Of a stretch of DNA of 64,000 nucleotides, positions 33,770 through 46,500 are shown in pieces. The DNA lies in contig JAPTHN010000001.1 in assembly GCA_026936325.1 (NCBI GenBank), positions 5,220,560 to 5,284,559 on the forward strand, in the 5' to 3' direction. Source of the stretch: Platynereis dumerilii (lineage: Eukaryota; Annelida; Polychaeta; Phyllodocida; Nereididae). The notes under the pieces were generated by a model. The model worked only from the letters and a program-made list of their open reading frames with translations. It made no database searches and was not told the DNA's origin. Numbering within the stretch: position 1 is the first letter of the stretch; the number at the start of each line of letters is the position of its first letter. A program made the translations under genes and the position numbers.

Positions 33770-34370
33770 CTTTTGATGCAATACCATGCATTCTAAGCAT
33801 TTGTCCCTACATCAATGAACTGAAAGTCCTTTCAAATGAGGAATGTTGAAAGAGCTACTGACTGTTTTGTTGTGGTCTTTTTAATCTTGTTGATTCCTGT
33901 TTTCAACTTAGTCCTTGGAGTTGTGTTTTTGTGCTCCCAGTTGTGCAGCACTATGTTTCGCAGCCACACTGTTGTTTTCTCTCTCGCTCAAAGGTAGTGT
34001 GAGTGACCTAAGTTAGACAGCAGATATATGGTTTGTGACATCTGCAGTGAAGAAAGACACCATTTGCACACTAATATGGCTCTGCTCCATGAATTTGCAC
34101 ATTGCCCCTGAGCATTGCCCTCAATCTGCTTGTCCTGCACCCGTGCCGGTGCCTTGTTACACACATGTTTATGTAAGCAGTTGCAAGACACAAGTGGACA
34201 CAAATAGGCCTAACTTAAGTGTTAATCCATAAAAGCAAGTGTGTACATCCAGTAGACATCACAAAATAGCATGTCTTTCTATGCAAGCTCATTTCAAGAG
34301 CATGCATGTTTGATGAGTGTCAATGTTTGATGTCTGCTAATAGCAACATATACATACTACGAGCAAAAAT
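33770..34370 (+). repeat. S module, unit C copy
   Basis: Nearly identical to the unit B copy. The MVCDICSEERHHLHT frame from about 34,030 stops soon after HCP. The plus frame 34,035-34,232 and minus frame 33,988-34,203 both lack recognisable domains. Confidence 0.45.
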
Positions 34371-34719
34371 GAAAATGATAGGTAGGTAGATAGATAAATA
34401 TGGTAAATGCAGCCCTCCAATCCCAGTTATGAATCTCAACAACACAATTGCTAGGCTCTTGTACTTGGCTGTAAGAAATTTCAAAGCATGAAACCGCAAC
34501 TTGAAATCAAACCCAGCATGTTGGTGAACAAACATGACAGTGTGGAGTCTACAATGTAGCAATAATATATGTGGTTTGTTGTAGTACCTTCAAGAATCCC
34601 CCCATGGATTGTGATAGTGTTTCTTGGTATTTATGTATGCAAACCACATAATATTACTAAGTTCTTTCATTAGAGAAAAGCATGGTATTAGAAGAATGGA
34701 AAATTCCCAATGTTTATTC

Positions 34720-36620
34720 ATGGTCATGGTTCTACAGAGTTTGTAAAGCTTGTTGAAAATGGAGAAAAATATGACAGATGGGAGTAGTTTGTTTCAAACT
34801 AATGCCTGCAGTTATCTATCAGGTTTCTGTCAAAAAGCTTTGTGTACTCTGAATTGGACCGTTGGTCTTTCACTTTCACACAGTCATTGGTTGCCATCAT
34901 GACATTTAGCCTGGATGACTAGTCATTCCGGCAAACTCTGAAATGGTTGGGCGCCCGGCTTTTTGGGATCAAGTGAGAAAAGTTTGAGGCGGAAAGGGAA
35001 TCTTGAGCTTTGGAGAATCAATATCCAAATGCACTGGGGCCATTCTTGGAAGAGTTTCACAGTCTGTCTGGACTAGACAGTAATTACCTCTTCCTTTGCC
35101 AAGCTGCTGATTTGGGTTGCAGCCGCAAACCACAGCAACACGAAGCCAAGCGTTTTCCCAATCGCAGCCTGTTTTGCATGCTGTTTCTGTTTTGAGTTTC
35201 TATTTCTGTTTTGCGTGCTGTCTCGCTTACTGTTTCACTTACTTGCTTGCTGTTTCATTAGAGTCTTGCTGTGCAAATGGGATTGATTTCTTAGGTGCTC
35301 ATAAATGTGGTGAAAGCAAAAAAAGAAAAGACAGGGAGGAAGGTGGCTGAGGCATGATTGAATGTCTCCGCAAGGACTAAATAGGATCTAGAGGCAAGCC
35401 AACGTCACCACCATGGTGCTTAGGGAGTAAACGAAAAACCGCAGCTGCTTCTCGTGTGCTGTTAAAGACAGATTGTAAGACCAGGATGATAGCAACGGAG
35501 CTCAAAAAGGAGGCGTCATGGACCTGGCCTTTGCCTTGCTTGTGCATTAGTGACTGGCTTGCCTCAGTATCTGCTCCCAGGATGGATGAATAAACACAGT
35601 CGATGTGGCGCATGGGGACTCCACTCAAGGGGAAGACGAAGCATTAGCAGACGTAATGTGGGTGGGCCGATCATCCGGGCATGACAACCTGTGATCACCA
35701 ACTTCCTAGGCCTGCATCTACCAAATTCCAACTCCCATTTAACAAACTTTCAATGCCATGCTGCCAAATTACTCTCGCTTGCATGAGGTGCTATGCTCTT
35801 TGCATTATGTTTCTTTTTCATTCACTCTTTTGACCTTGGTGGCTGTTGTATAGGTGCAATGTTTTCATGCTTCTCTTTCCTTGAGTTTCTTGACCGGATC
35901 TATTCTTATCGGACCTCAGACTAATTAGAAGCCAGAGAACATTCGTGTGAAGTTTTTGATCATTTGAGACCATCCAATTGACCCACTTGGTCTTCCTTCC
36001 AACTTCCTTCATCTATTAAACTTTAATGCCAAACAACTGCCTCATCCCTGGCAATGGCCTGGAAAGCCAGTCAACCACCAAAGACAGACAGATGAAAAGC
36101 AGCGACATGAACGAGAGTGTGAGCCCTAACACAAGACGTGTTCCCTTAATGTGTGTGCTCACTGGCTCAGCAAGATCATCCGATGGCTCCCATGGTCATT
36201 GATAACAAGATTCCAGGTCAGCAGACACTCTTGTAAGGGCTCCACGTCAGGAATGAAGAATGACATTGTTAGGACATGATGGAGAGCCCTTGTTGAACAA
36301 CATCCCGTTTAGGAAACCATTCATTGCACCAAATGGCTGAGTGACTGACAACTGTTTACATGGCTACTGATCCCCTGTGTTGTCTGCTATAACAAATTGC
36401 TTATTATTCTCCTAACTCTCGGATGAGAATAGCTCGTTGCTGCAGCAACCGCGAAAGTTTTTTTTATGGTCCAGCTTCAGAATTTGCCTCATTAAAGTTG
36501 GGAGAAACTTATATCAAGCATCGATCATTTAGTTTCAGATCAATACTCTTGTTTATGAATTGATGCAATCCATTCTTAAGAAAGATGTGTGACTTTCTAC
36601 ACCTCCTTTTCATCTGTTAT
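34720..36620. repeat. Highly conserved core, unit C copy
   Basis: Third copy of the core described at 6,600-8,530, and closer to A than to B in several positions. Frames at 35,010-35,195 and (minus) 35,377-35,628 are open here but not consistently so in the sister copies. Confidence 0.6.
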
Positions 36621-37254
36621 TTGAAAGCATCAGAACATTTTAATGACTTACGTCGCATGCAAAGGAGAAGAAGGACGACTTGATAAGACATATGTGGATT
36701 TCGTCGTTGTCTAATGTGTAATTCTGCCTGTGGCTTGACGACTGAAAAGACAATGAGCGTAAGGTCAGATCTAGATGATCAGTCTGTTGCATGTCTGCAA
36801 TGGAAGGAGTCGAAGGTTGTTTCCACATTGAAATAAATGACAACTGAACACGCGAGACCAAGAGGTGATTGCTATTTTCTCTCTGACTACAGGTTCATGT
36901 TTTGCAATCTTCTTCGGCTACATGCACATGCACCGAAGATATTGCGGATCTTAAATGAGTTTAAGAGAAGCCAACATGCAGCAGCAGCCTAATGGGAAAG
37001 ACATGATGGTGTAATGAATATGTTGCGAGACACCTGGCTTCCCTGCCAAAGAACATATTTGCTTATAGTTTGAAAGAACTACTTATATAAAGCACATAGT
37101 TTGACTTATTGAAAAAAACAATGTTCAATGAACAATATCCTCACATGCAATAATAATATTCGGTGATAGGAATTATGTCTTACAAGAATGAGAACACCCG
37201 GAAATTCTATTCTGTGAAAAATAATACGATAATTTGCTTACAGTCTGAAAATAA

Positions 37255-37425
37255 TTCCTTATATCAGATGCACATGGAGGGGGGGGGGGGTAAGCTGGTT
37301 CCAGGGTTCGAATCCAACTCTTGTCTGGTCACCTGCATGGGCCTATGTTCTTCGCCTCAGTGCTGTGACCTCTTCTGCCCAAATTAGCCTGCCATGTGCC
37401 TAAGTAAAGAATGTTCAGCCCCAAG
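37255..37425 (+). mobile_element. tRNA-derived SINE, unit C copy
   Basis: Keeps GGGTTCGAATCCAACTC and the CTTGTCTGGTCAC body. The A-box region is replaced by a G homopolymer run of about 14 (37,279-37,292). The shared position with units A and B shows insertion before unit amplification. Confidence 0.6.
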
Positions 37426-38281
37426 CATTCATCCATTGGATACATACAGCTTATGATTTGAAGAACTGCACTGCATGTGGCAGACTTGCAATATTCATTT
37501 TGATATTATCAAGTGATAGGAACTAGGCAATATCTTGTAGCAATGAGAAAACGTTTTACTCAAAACTCTGACCAGTTCTTTCTAGACATTGGCAAGAAGA
37601 ATAGAATCTCTCAATGATGAATGACCAAAGCGTGGCCGCCATAGATATTCTGTGCGATCTGCCTGTCAGACCAAGGCTTGAAAGGGAGTGCTGTTACGAC
37701 TATGAATAGCTGCCAGCTCATTATCTAGATGTGCAAGATTGGCATTGTGAAACTGTGTCCCAAACCTCATTATATAACGTTTCTCCCTTCCCACTCCTTT
37801 GCGGTTGCTTCGTATCAAGATACTCATTGTGTGAAAACGCTTTCTTATTCACCTGAGCCGAGTCACTTCTGATTGAAGATCACTTTCCTGTTTATCAGAT
37901 AATGGGGGAAATAGTGGGAGGATATTTTGTTAGACCTTCTCATCTAAATAACTCTTGCACAATTTATTGCAATATGATCCCTGTTTTGGCAACATCTTTT
38001 GCAGTATATACAGATCTTGATCATTATAATAGTAACTTACTATATCTGTCTCCGCTCAGCACATCTGTTTCTGAAGATCTATAGATGCACATATTAGAGA
38101 AAGTTACTCAATGTGACTATTTAAGGCCAATAAATGTATTTAAAGAAGACGAATATTCTGCCATACACATATTTAAATGGTGCACCAGGAGAACTTTGCT
38201 TCTGATGTTGGTGTAATTAGATATAATCTGATAGGTAGATATTGTAAGTGCAGCCCTCTAAGCCCAGTTTTTGACACTCAT

Positions 38282-38502
38282 GAGGGTCGACTGATGAGGC
38301 CGGAGAGCGAGAGTGAGAGTCTGCAACAATGTCATGTTTCACATTTCGTGAGGGATCTTTTATTTTGCCCCACCCAGCACAGACATGTACTGATGCAAAG
38401 GGTTGCCACTTTATAACGTCTACACCGAATGGCATCCAGCAGGGATTTTGCTCGTGAAGGTCCAGTGAACCCACACAGACAAAGACTTTCAGCAGAGCAG
38501 GC
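38282..38502 (-). pseudogene. Exon-like block, unit C copy
   Basis: Minus-strand frame open as in unit A (HEQNPCWMPFG, KWQPFASVHVCAGWGK), with one 6-bp in-frame deletion, a TTTTTTTCAG acceptor before 38,502, and ATGAGT in place of the GTGAGT donor. The in-frame indel is mildly suggestive of past coding. Confidence 0.3.
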
Positions 38503-38789
38503 CTGAAAAAAAGAAGATTTTTGTGTAAAGCCTGTTTTCGAGTTTTGTTACATGTTTACTTTTTAATTCTACTACAGTCAAGCGAACAATGTTAGAAGAC
38601 CATCTTTGAAATAAGTCTGGTAAATTTACTTTGATCTCGCGTAAATATTATCTGGACTGTGGACACCTGACTCCCACTCTATAAGTTTAAACTTGCAAAT
38701 AACTTATTGTGCTGGACATGCCATATATCCTGTATGAAAAACTATGAAAATACAAAGAAGTTGAAAGCATAATATTGTGTTTCTTTCTT

Positions 38790-39000
38790 TGCGCTGTACT
38801 TCATGGAGCTGTTGCTCGCTATTCTGCCAACCTGCAGCAACTGGGATATCTTCTCTTCTGGTCAATGCAGGGGAATAGGCAGTGCGCCTGCAAGCCTGTT
38901 GGCAATCTCTTTCATTTACATAGTCATTGAACACAGCACGACCTGTGATTACACCACCAACATTGAGATGGTGTTTCCCTGAAATCCCGGAAGCTTCATT
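38790..39000. repeat. M module, unit C copy 1
   Basis: Collinear with the unit A and B first copies. The minus strand is open for 131 codons here (38,704-39,099), including NVGGVITGRAVFNDYVNERD, but the related second-type copies are frame-shifted in the same place. Confidence 0.5.
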
Positions 39001-40849
39001 TGGATTTGCATTCTTCCTTCCAATTTTATTCAAACTTGATAGTGTCTGTTGAACATAGCGTGTGCTGCTTTTGAGATAATAGTAATCATGACGCTGCACT
39101 GCTGTGTTGTATGAAATTCTTCATCACAAATTATCTACTAAAGAATGTAACTGCATCTAAGGGAAATCAGAGAAGAGAAGACATCCCTTAAATTCAGACA
39201 CTGAGCTGTAATTCATTCTATTTGGTAGTGAATCGTTCTGCGTACAGATCAAACAGCAAGTGAAGAAATGAAAATTGAAGTAGAAATTGATGCATTACGT
39301 CTTATACCCTCTTAGTTGACATGAGAACTTCAAAGCAGAATGGCCTCAATTATCGGTCCTTTGATTGATAAATGCAATTAATGACTCAATAAAAAGGTGC
39401 CATCAATCACTTTTCTCAAAAGATTTGAAAATGAAGGGATAATCATTCAAAAACAGTGAAGCCCCAGTTTTTCTCAGGATGCCATGATTTTGAAACATCA
39501 GCTGGTTGATATTTCCCTGAAATTTTCTGATGGGCATTCTGATCAACAATAATGAATGCTTATGTAAAAAAAAAATTAAACACGTCAAAATTATGATTCA
39601 TCAGAATTTTTCAATTATGACTAATTTTAACTTTCTATGTTCCTGCATGTACTATGCTATCTATAGGCTACCAATATTTACCGGTGCTCTTGAATGGATT
39701 TGTTAATCATTACTGCTCTGCATTTTCTTCGCTTAACATAAATGTGACTCACCAAAGGTTATTTTATTTAGATGATAACTTTTGAAACATACATCACCAT
39801 TATGGTCATATGAAATGTTTGTGCCGAGACAGATTTGTCTTCTACAATCCTAGCTGATCAACAAATATATGAAATGCCGGTTTATAGTATTTGGTGAGGA
39901 TGTGCTCTGGTATCAGCCATATTACCCAAGATTGACCATAGATAGTCCAGATCATCAGACAGCTACAATATTGCCAGCTGCAGCTTAGGCTGGCAATTCA
40001 TGACTTCCAGTCAAACAGAAAATGGCTTCCGAAATAAAGCCCTGTCAATAAGTCTGAGACCAAGGCCCATAGACAGGACTCAGTCATTCAGAACATCATA
40101 ATTTTACATTCAATAGCTCATCATTATAACCGAAGCACATATAGGAAGGAGATTGTAATGAATCGGTGTTTTTCCTCTGACTTTTTTTAATATGGAAATT
40201 TGACTCATACCCAGAAAGCTATCCAGCAATTATGCATGACTGAGATGACTCAGTTGTTGATACCCAGAGGCATACAATATAAAACAGTATTTTAAGAGAG
40301 TTGAATAGCTTCAGTTAAACTGACAAAGGTCAGCCATATTTTGGTTTGGTATTTAGTTTTCACATTGGGAAGGTTTTTGAATTTACTCACTCATTTTCTG
40401 GAAAAAAACCCTTTGCGCTTCTTTTGCTCTTACTGGCGTATTTCTTTGAAACAGTTTGACTTATTGTGAAACAGAAATCATGTTAGGATGCTATATAAAC
40501 TAAAATATGGTCATCATGACATTGCGTATTTTCACAACGGAATAATTCTTCTACAATCTCTTCATAGGCTATGCTATATGTCTCCTACAGTGTTCTTCTA
40601 CTGAGGCTAATATTATATAGACACTTTGCATTTAAACAGTACTAAAGTGACTGAATAGCGTTTGAGCTCGGTCTTATCACAAGGAGACTTCCATAACACC
40701 ATTGAGAAGGTTAAGCTTCCAAATTACGGTTTAACTCAAAACAAAATAGACACTTTACACCTGCTGATGTAGGTATAATGATGTACAGGTGTATAAACCA
40801 TGGATCTGCTCTCTTGTAGTACTTCTGTGAAAGAGTACAGTATGTACAG

Positions 40850-41847
40850 TAGGGTGCATCAACTGCCCCTTAAAAATTAAGAATTTGTCTTTTTCATTTG
40901 CACTTTTCCCACATTGCACCTTTGCCCGTAAAAACACCTCACGCAAAATTTCAATTAGATCGGATGTGGTTTTAGGGTGGCACTTTTGTGTTAAAGTTGA
41001 GTCCAAAAGTGACAAAAAATGATGTTTGGAAAGTTGCGGTTAGAAATATCTAGCTTATGTTTTGTTGTATGATTTCAATTCATATACCATCGTTCTGAGA
41101 AGAAAATAGTCTTTAATTTGAATGGTAGAAAGCCATATTTCTGAAAAGTTCTCATGTTTAAGTTTTTTGGAAAGTCGAAAGTGTCGGACTACTATGACAA
41201 AATGTTTTGAAAAATCAACTTAAAAGTAAACTTCTGCCTAACCTTAGCATAATCATTAGAATAAAACATAAGAAACGCTTTACTGAAGAAAGTAGGAAAT
41301 GGAATATGTTTTCTAGATAGTTATTCATCAAATTCAAATATGCAAATTTGTATAAATTACATGTAAATATGAGAAATACAACAGTTCATTGAGTCTCTTT
41401 TCTTCTGACTGCATCATAGTTCAATTAAGGTTTTGTCAGATGATGTAGCAGACCACATCCTCACTTCATAGACTTCCCAAAGTCATATTAACATCCTGTT
41501 TTTGATTTATCACATTTTTCCTGATAAAAAAGAAAATATCTCGACACAATTGTGACTTTCCTGAATGGAAACCATTGATGTTGGTATTCAAATTAAAGCT
41601 CTCTTTCTAAGGAATCTAATTATCTAACTGTGTCATCCAGAAATCACGAAAATGAAAATTGACAATATTATTTATAACCGCGAATCGCTAAAATATGGTC
41701 TACCACTGAAATTTCAAGGCTATTGTTCCACCCTTTGGCATTAGAATTTTTTCCTAAAATTTTGCAGGGCTTCTTTTAAGATACAATGGAACACCCATGC
41801 AAAAGTACATGATGTTTTGAAGATAAAGGGGCAGACGATGCACCCTA
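40850..41847. mobile_element. hAT-like element, copy 2, 8-bp target duplication
   Basis: Begins TAGGGTGCATCAACTGCCCC and ends GGGGCAGACGATGCACCCTA. Flanked by ATGTACAG at 40,842-40,849 and 41,848-41,855. Empty sites exist at 30,985-31,000 (B) and about 14,312 (A). The interior is clearly homologous to 18,997-20,011 (for example TTAGAAATATCTAGCTTATG and ATAACCGCGAATCGCTAAAA). Non-autonomous. Confidence 0.92.
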
Positions 41848-41866
41848 ATGTACAGTTTGTACAGTA

Positions 41867-43400
41867 CGTACACACTCTAAACCGACAACTCCTTGGATTA
41901 GTAAGCTGTACAAGAGGTGTTCAACTTATTTTGACAAAAAATAAAACATCCACCAAATCGAGAATTTTCACTGCTTTGAGTCGAAATTGCTGTGAGTGAT
42001 CCACATGCTGCTCATCTTGCATGTCATATCATCTAAATATCTCTGATTGATTGCAACGGTAATTAATTGCATGTTATTTGGAAGGTGTGATAAAAGACCT
42101 TTTGAGACGGGGTTTCACTGCCTCAAGCAAACTGTCTAATGTCGTTGAGGATGATTATCATATTTCCTTAAGCTAAATGTTAATTGTGATCTACTGCAAA
42201 AAGAAAAAGTTGAATGTCACCCTCGTAAGTGGTTTCAAAAAGAATTCAACTGGCTATGGTTCATGGTCAAATATGGCGTGATAGACAAAATGTGATCAGT
42301 GACCAAGTCATTTGACCTGCTAATTCGTACAAAGATGGCAAAGCATTCCAGTAAGAATAAAGGAGGTCTACACAACTTTGTACATGACTTCTCAAAGAGT
42401 TAGTCACAAAAATAAAGCTAAATATAACACAATTTTTAAAAAGTGTGAGTGAAAACATGGAATATTAGATGTGTGCTCCACCGGAAACTTATGAACATAG
42501 GACCAAAACAATGCTTAGACTGAATAAAGCTAAGTTTCATCTACAGGGTCATACCAATCAATGAGTGGTTTTAAGCAGAAAAGAAATCCAAAGAAAACTT
42601 AAAAGTTAATAGCATGAAAAGTTAAGCAATTTTTGTGCGAAATTTATGCTTTAAGTGTTTTGCGTTATAAACCTGAAAAAGTCACATTTTTTATGCAAAA
42701 AAAAATTGAAATAGAATAGCCCAATACCTGCTTATCTTAAATCTAAAATCTGCCTCAGAAAGGGCATTCCTAAGTTATTTACACAGAGAGAGAAAGAGAT
42801 AGAATTCAATTGGAAGACAATTCAGGGTCATGGTGCCTAACTCACACTATATACCAAAAAAAAAAACAAGCGATATTTCTGTATCTCTGTGGATAGGTCA
42901 TGAAAGACCCTCTGATAAGGTCCAATAAGTTTTAGCAAAATTGGTATGACTGAAAAAAATCTGGAGATACACTTTTAACCACTAGCAGCGGCCGAAATAT
43001 TGCTCTCAAAACTGATAGGAGGGCCTATCTTAGGAAAAGTTGAATAAAATTGCACAAACTCTTCCAAAACATTTCGAACGAAAGTCTTACATTGGCAAGA
43101 CCTATGGTTAACAGTTTTTATCATCAGCCTGGGAAAAAGTAACTTCAGTAAAATTCTGTGGTAGTTTAAACATTTTGTCAAAATAAGTTGAACACCTCTT
43201 GTACCACTCTGGTAATCAAAGCTACCAGATGGTGATCAAATTGACTACCTTTCGGACACCTACATAGTCAACGTAGTCATTTTGATTATGATAGAATAGT
43301 CAAAATGATTTTTCCGGAAGTCACTACCCAATTTGTGCAACCATTACTACCCTAAAGTAGTCATAAACTATTGTCATAGTGACAACCAAATGTTTAGGTT
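41867..43400. mobile_element. Dyad-rich insertion, split by a mariner-like element
   Basis: Between GTACGTAC (41,866) and TTTTGAGAAAGAG (about 43,403), which are adjacent in units A and B, lies a segment whose two pieces (41,867-41,907 and 43,205-43,400) contain repeated dyads such as GTAGTCATTTTGA / TCAAAATGA and AGTAGTCAT / ATGACTAC-like words. The 1.3-kb element at 41,908 interrupts it. Family not assigned. Confidence 0.5.
41908..43204. mobile_element. Mariner/Tc1-sized element with 32-bp perfect TIRs
   Basis: GTACAAGAGGTGTTCAAC... at the left matches perfectly, over 32 bp, the inverted ...GTTGAACACCTCTTGTAC at the right; the terminal GTAC implies a TA target. The 1,297-bp length is that of an autonomous Tc1/mariner element. 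The interior is decayed: a plus-strand stretch near 42,335-42,450 (WQSIPVRIKEVY) resembles a Tc1-like C-terminus and one near 42,090 (KDLLRRGFTAS) an N-terminal helix-turn-helix, but no continuous transposase remains. Perfect TIRs with a decayed interior suggest mobilisation in trans. Confidence 0.75.
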
Positions 43401-43714
43401 GATATATTTTTGAGAAAGAGTGTAATTGAAGGAGGGCAAAAAATGACTTTATTTTTGGATATCAGACATTTTATTGATAAATTTCTCAATCACTTCATTG
43501 CAATATTGAGGTATGTGATTAGGACACACAAATTAATACTTCGTAAATGGGTAGAAACATGCCCTTGATTAAGATTTCCTTAAATCATCCCAATAATATT
43601 ATATATGGTGCAAAAATTGAACAGATTAAATATATTATTGTTTTTACATATACATGAGTGTCTTATTCATAATCAAGTTGGCATGGCTTATCTTTTGAAA
43701 TTTGTATTATTTAA

Positions 43715-43950
43715 CACAATGAAAGGAAGCATGGCTCCGTGCTTCAAACACTGTTTGACTGTTCTGCCCACCAGCAGCAGCTGGGATATCATCTCTTCTG
43801 GTCAATGCAGGAGGAATAGGCAATGTGCCTGCAAGTCTGTTCCCAATCTCTTTCATTTACATAGTCATTGAACACAGCACGAACCACAATCATGGCTGCG
43901 ATTACACCACCAACATTGCAACGGCGTTTCTCTGAAATCCTGGAAGCTCA
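43715..43950. repeat. M module, unit C copy 2
   Basis: Collinear with 14,640 and 31,275. A plus frame MKGSMAPCFKHCLTVLP to HLHSH is open over 43,729-43,871 but not in the sister copies at full length. Confidence 0.5.
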
Positions 43951-46500
43951 CTGTGACTTATCATCCATCAAACTGCCTTCCAATGTTTTTCAGACTGGAA
44001 GAGTGTGACTCATTCAAATTTTGGTGTTTGCAACTAAATGGTCACAGCATTTGACAGTCCAATTGTTCAATCATCTTCTTTTTTCATTTTAGTCTTCATT
44101 ATTTGAGGTATGATAAAGTAAACAGTGAAGTATCTGGTATCATGCAATTGTTGCATCTTTGAACATAATACTTCCTTCTTTATATTGAAAATTGAGGTAA
44201 ACAGTGAGAAATCTGATATAAATTGTTGCCTATTTGGAAAAGAAATACTGCCTTCTTGATATTGAATTTATCCTTTGTTAAAAAAGAAATCCAACTTATA
44301 TAACAGCAGAAACTGGCCTCAGTTTTATCATTCCTTCAATTCAGAGATGAAGTGAAACAATACAAATCAGAGTAATTTCAAATGACAGATATCATCAATC
44401 ACTTTTTTGGAGCTTTCATTTCTTAAAGAAGGAACAAGCAGGAGTCGTTGAAACCCAATCAAGCCAGTGTTTGCTCAAAACACTATGGATGTCATGATTT
44501 CAAACTCAATGAGGATCAGAAAAGTTTTGGGCTGCGTTTCTTCTGAAATCGTAAGAAAAAGAATATCTATCCATGCATTTCCAGGTGGTAAGGAATGGTC
44601 ACAATATGTCAACATTTTATTTGGCTTGAACGGGTTACCCTTCTTGATATTTGGCAAAATTATGTATATTCCCCAGCGAGACAATTGTGTTTCCAATGAT
44701 TAATGGAACTTAATAAAAGGCAGTGTCTGTATCATGTATATAACACTGGCTTGGCCATTAACGAACCAGAGCATCTGACTGCCACAATATTATCAGATGC
44801 AGCTGAAGCTAATGGGATGTCTGTCAGGCAGAAAATGACTTACCGGATTGAGCCCTGTCAATAGATTAGCATGCCTGGACGTATTGGCAAGGCTCTGTCA
44901 CTTGATATGTGAGAATTTGGTGGTCAGTGAATGACAGTGATAAATAACCATTGCTGGACCTGGAAAGCAAATTACCACAAGATGGGGATAATTCTCCTGT
45001 AACTCATATCAGTGTTTGCATTATGTCAAATGCAAATTATTGATTCATAGATGTCTAGTGTGTTCATGGTTTGTCTGTTGTTGAGCAATTGTGCTCATGA
45101 CACAATCTGAGAAGAACTTGAGCGTCAATAAGATCTCACAAAATTTCAGCATTGACCAAAAATATCTAGTTCATTGTTCATTAATAAGATGCATCAAACA
45201 AGATTGAAATAATATAAGTTTGTGATACTACATGATTAACTGCTTGGTCGAGCAGCATATATATGCCTCAATATAACAGTATTTTAACCAAGCTGACTTA
45301 GTTATAATATACCCCTGACTTCATAAGATTTTGAGTAGGATGATTTTTGATAAATATTGCTTGCTTTATCTCAAAGTTTAAATTCAACTGAGGGCAGAGA
45401 AAACTAATTTTTTTTTTTGGAGCTTATTTTCCTCTTAGACAGACTAAGTGACTCTTTTGTGGGTTTCATGTACTGAAGCCATCTAGACATATAAAACACA
45501 GTACTAAAGCGATGGAGTAGCATTTAATCCTTGTCTTACCAACAGTAAACTTCATGAATGCATTACAACAAGCTAAGCTTCTAATTTATGATTTTACTGA
45601 AGAAAACAGACTGTTTACAAGAACTAGTGCAGGTCTCATCAAGCTTGCTGTCTTGAACATCCAAAGGTAAAACAACATTCAATTGCTCGTCTTGCAGTTG
45701 TGGGTAGTATACATCTGTGACAGGAAGCATAGTTGCGATTATCAGTTCTCTGGATCCATTGCATATGTTCAGCACAAAGCTGGTATCAGATGGCTGACAG
45801 TTAGGGGTTGCTCGCTGCTGTGATAGTGTCTGACTTCTGACTCTAGCTTGTCCATCAAGCAGGAAGTGGTCCACTGTATCCACATAGGCAGGGACAGGTT
45901 GATTATACATTCCATTTGCCGATCTGCAGTATCTGGTATCTGTAATAGTTTGCATTTCAGTAATTGATAGATGTTTTTTCATGTGATAATCTGCTGCAGT
46001 TTTTCTATGGATTTAATCTATGTTGATGCATATTTGATGTTTAATATTTTGTATTTTACAAGTTCATTGTCACAATGAAATTGATGTTACCAGATTATGT
46101 AAAATCGTAGAAGTTATAATATTTTTAAATAACAAACAGTGTTGGTACTTGGCAATAACTGTGGTTTTAGCCTGTATCTGTCTTATCTTTTTCATTTTAC
46201 TGTGCACATATTGGTTTTCAATGCCAATTATTCTTTTCGATCTGCTTCATTATAGAGTTTGACATGTAAAGCCACCTCTTTATTCCTTGAACGGTGTCGG
46301 CTTTCCAACTTTAAAATTCCTGATGAAGCTAATTATCCGGCCCAGATGAGAAGATGAACGGATACATGTATAACAGGCTTGTGACATGTCTCTTTCAAGT
46401 GAAATTGTTTCTTTTTGATATTGTTTCATTCCATAACCTTTAACAAATATTGATGCATCTTGAACTATCGGCAAATTCATAATGTTTCCACAGATGATGT
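43951..46500. other. Unit C end with two P modules; no gene
   Basis: Collinear with 14,880-17,460 of unit A. P modules lie at about 44,765 and 45,720. The minus strand is open for 133 codons at 45,581-45,982 (VDHFLLDGQARVRSQTLSQQ...), covering the P module. The related copy at 50,940-51,250 has a stop in this frame, and other P modules differ by frame-breaking indels, so it is not called as a gene. Confidence 0.4.

Larger units (their letters stand above)
33770..46500. repeat. Tandem unit C (about 12.7 kb)
   Basis: Third large copy, collinear with A and B from the S module onward. It lacks B's insertions but has its own hAT-like (40,850) and mariner-sized (41,908) elements. Its end overlaps the start of the 5-kb E repeat, since about 45,600-46,700 is repeated at 50,270-51,900. 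Confidence 0.83.

Noticed and set aside
45581-45982. 133-codon minus frame (HFLLDGQARVRSQTLSQQ...) as a host exon
   Set aside because: The near-identical copy at 50,940-51,250 has a stop in this frame, and other P modules carry frame-breaking length changes.
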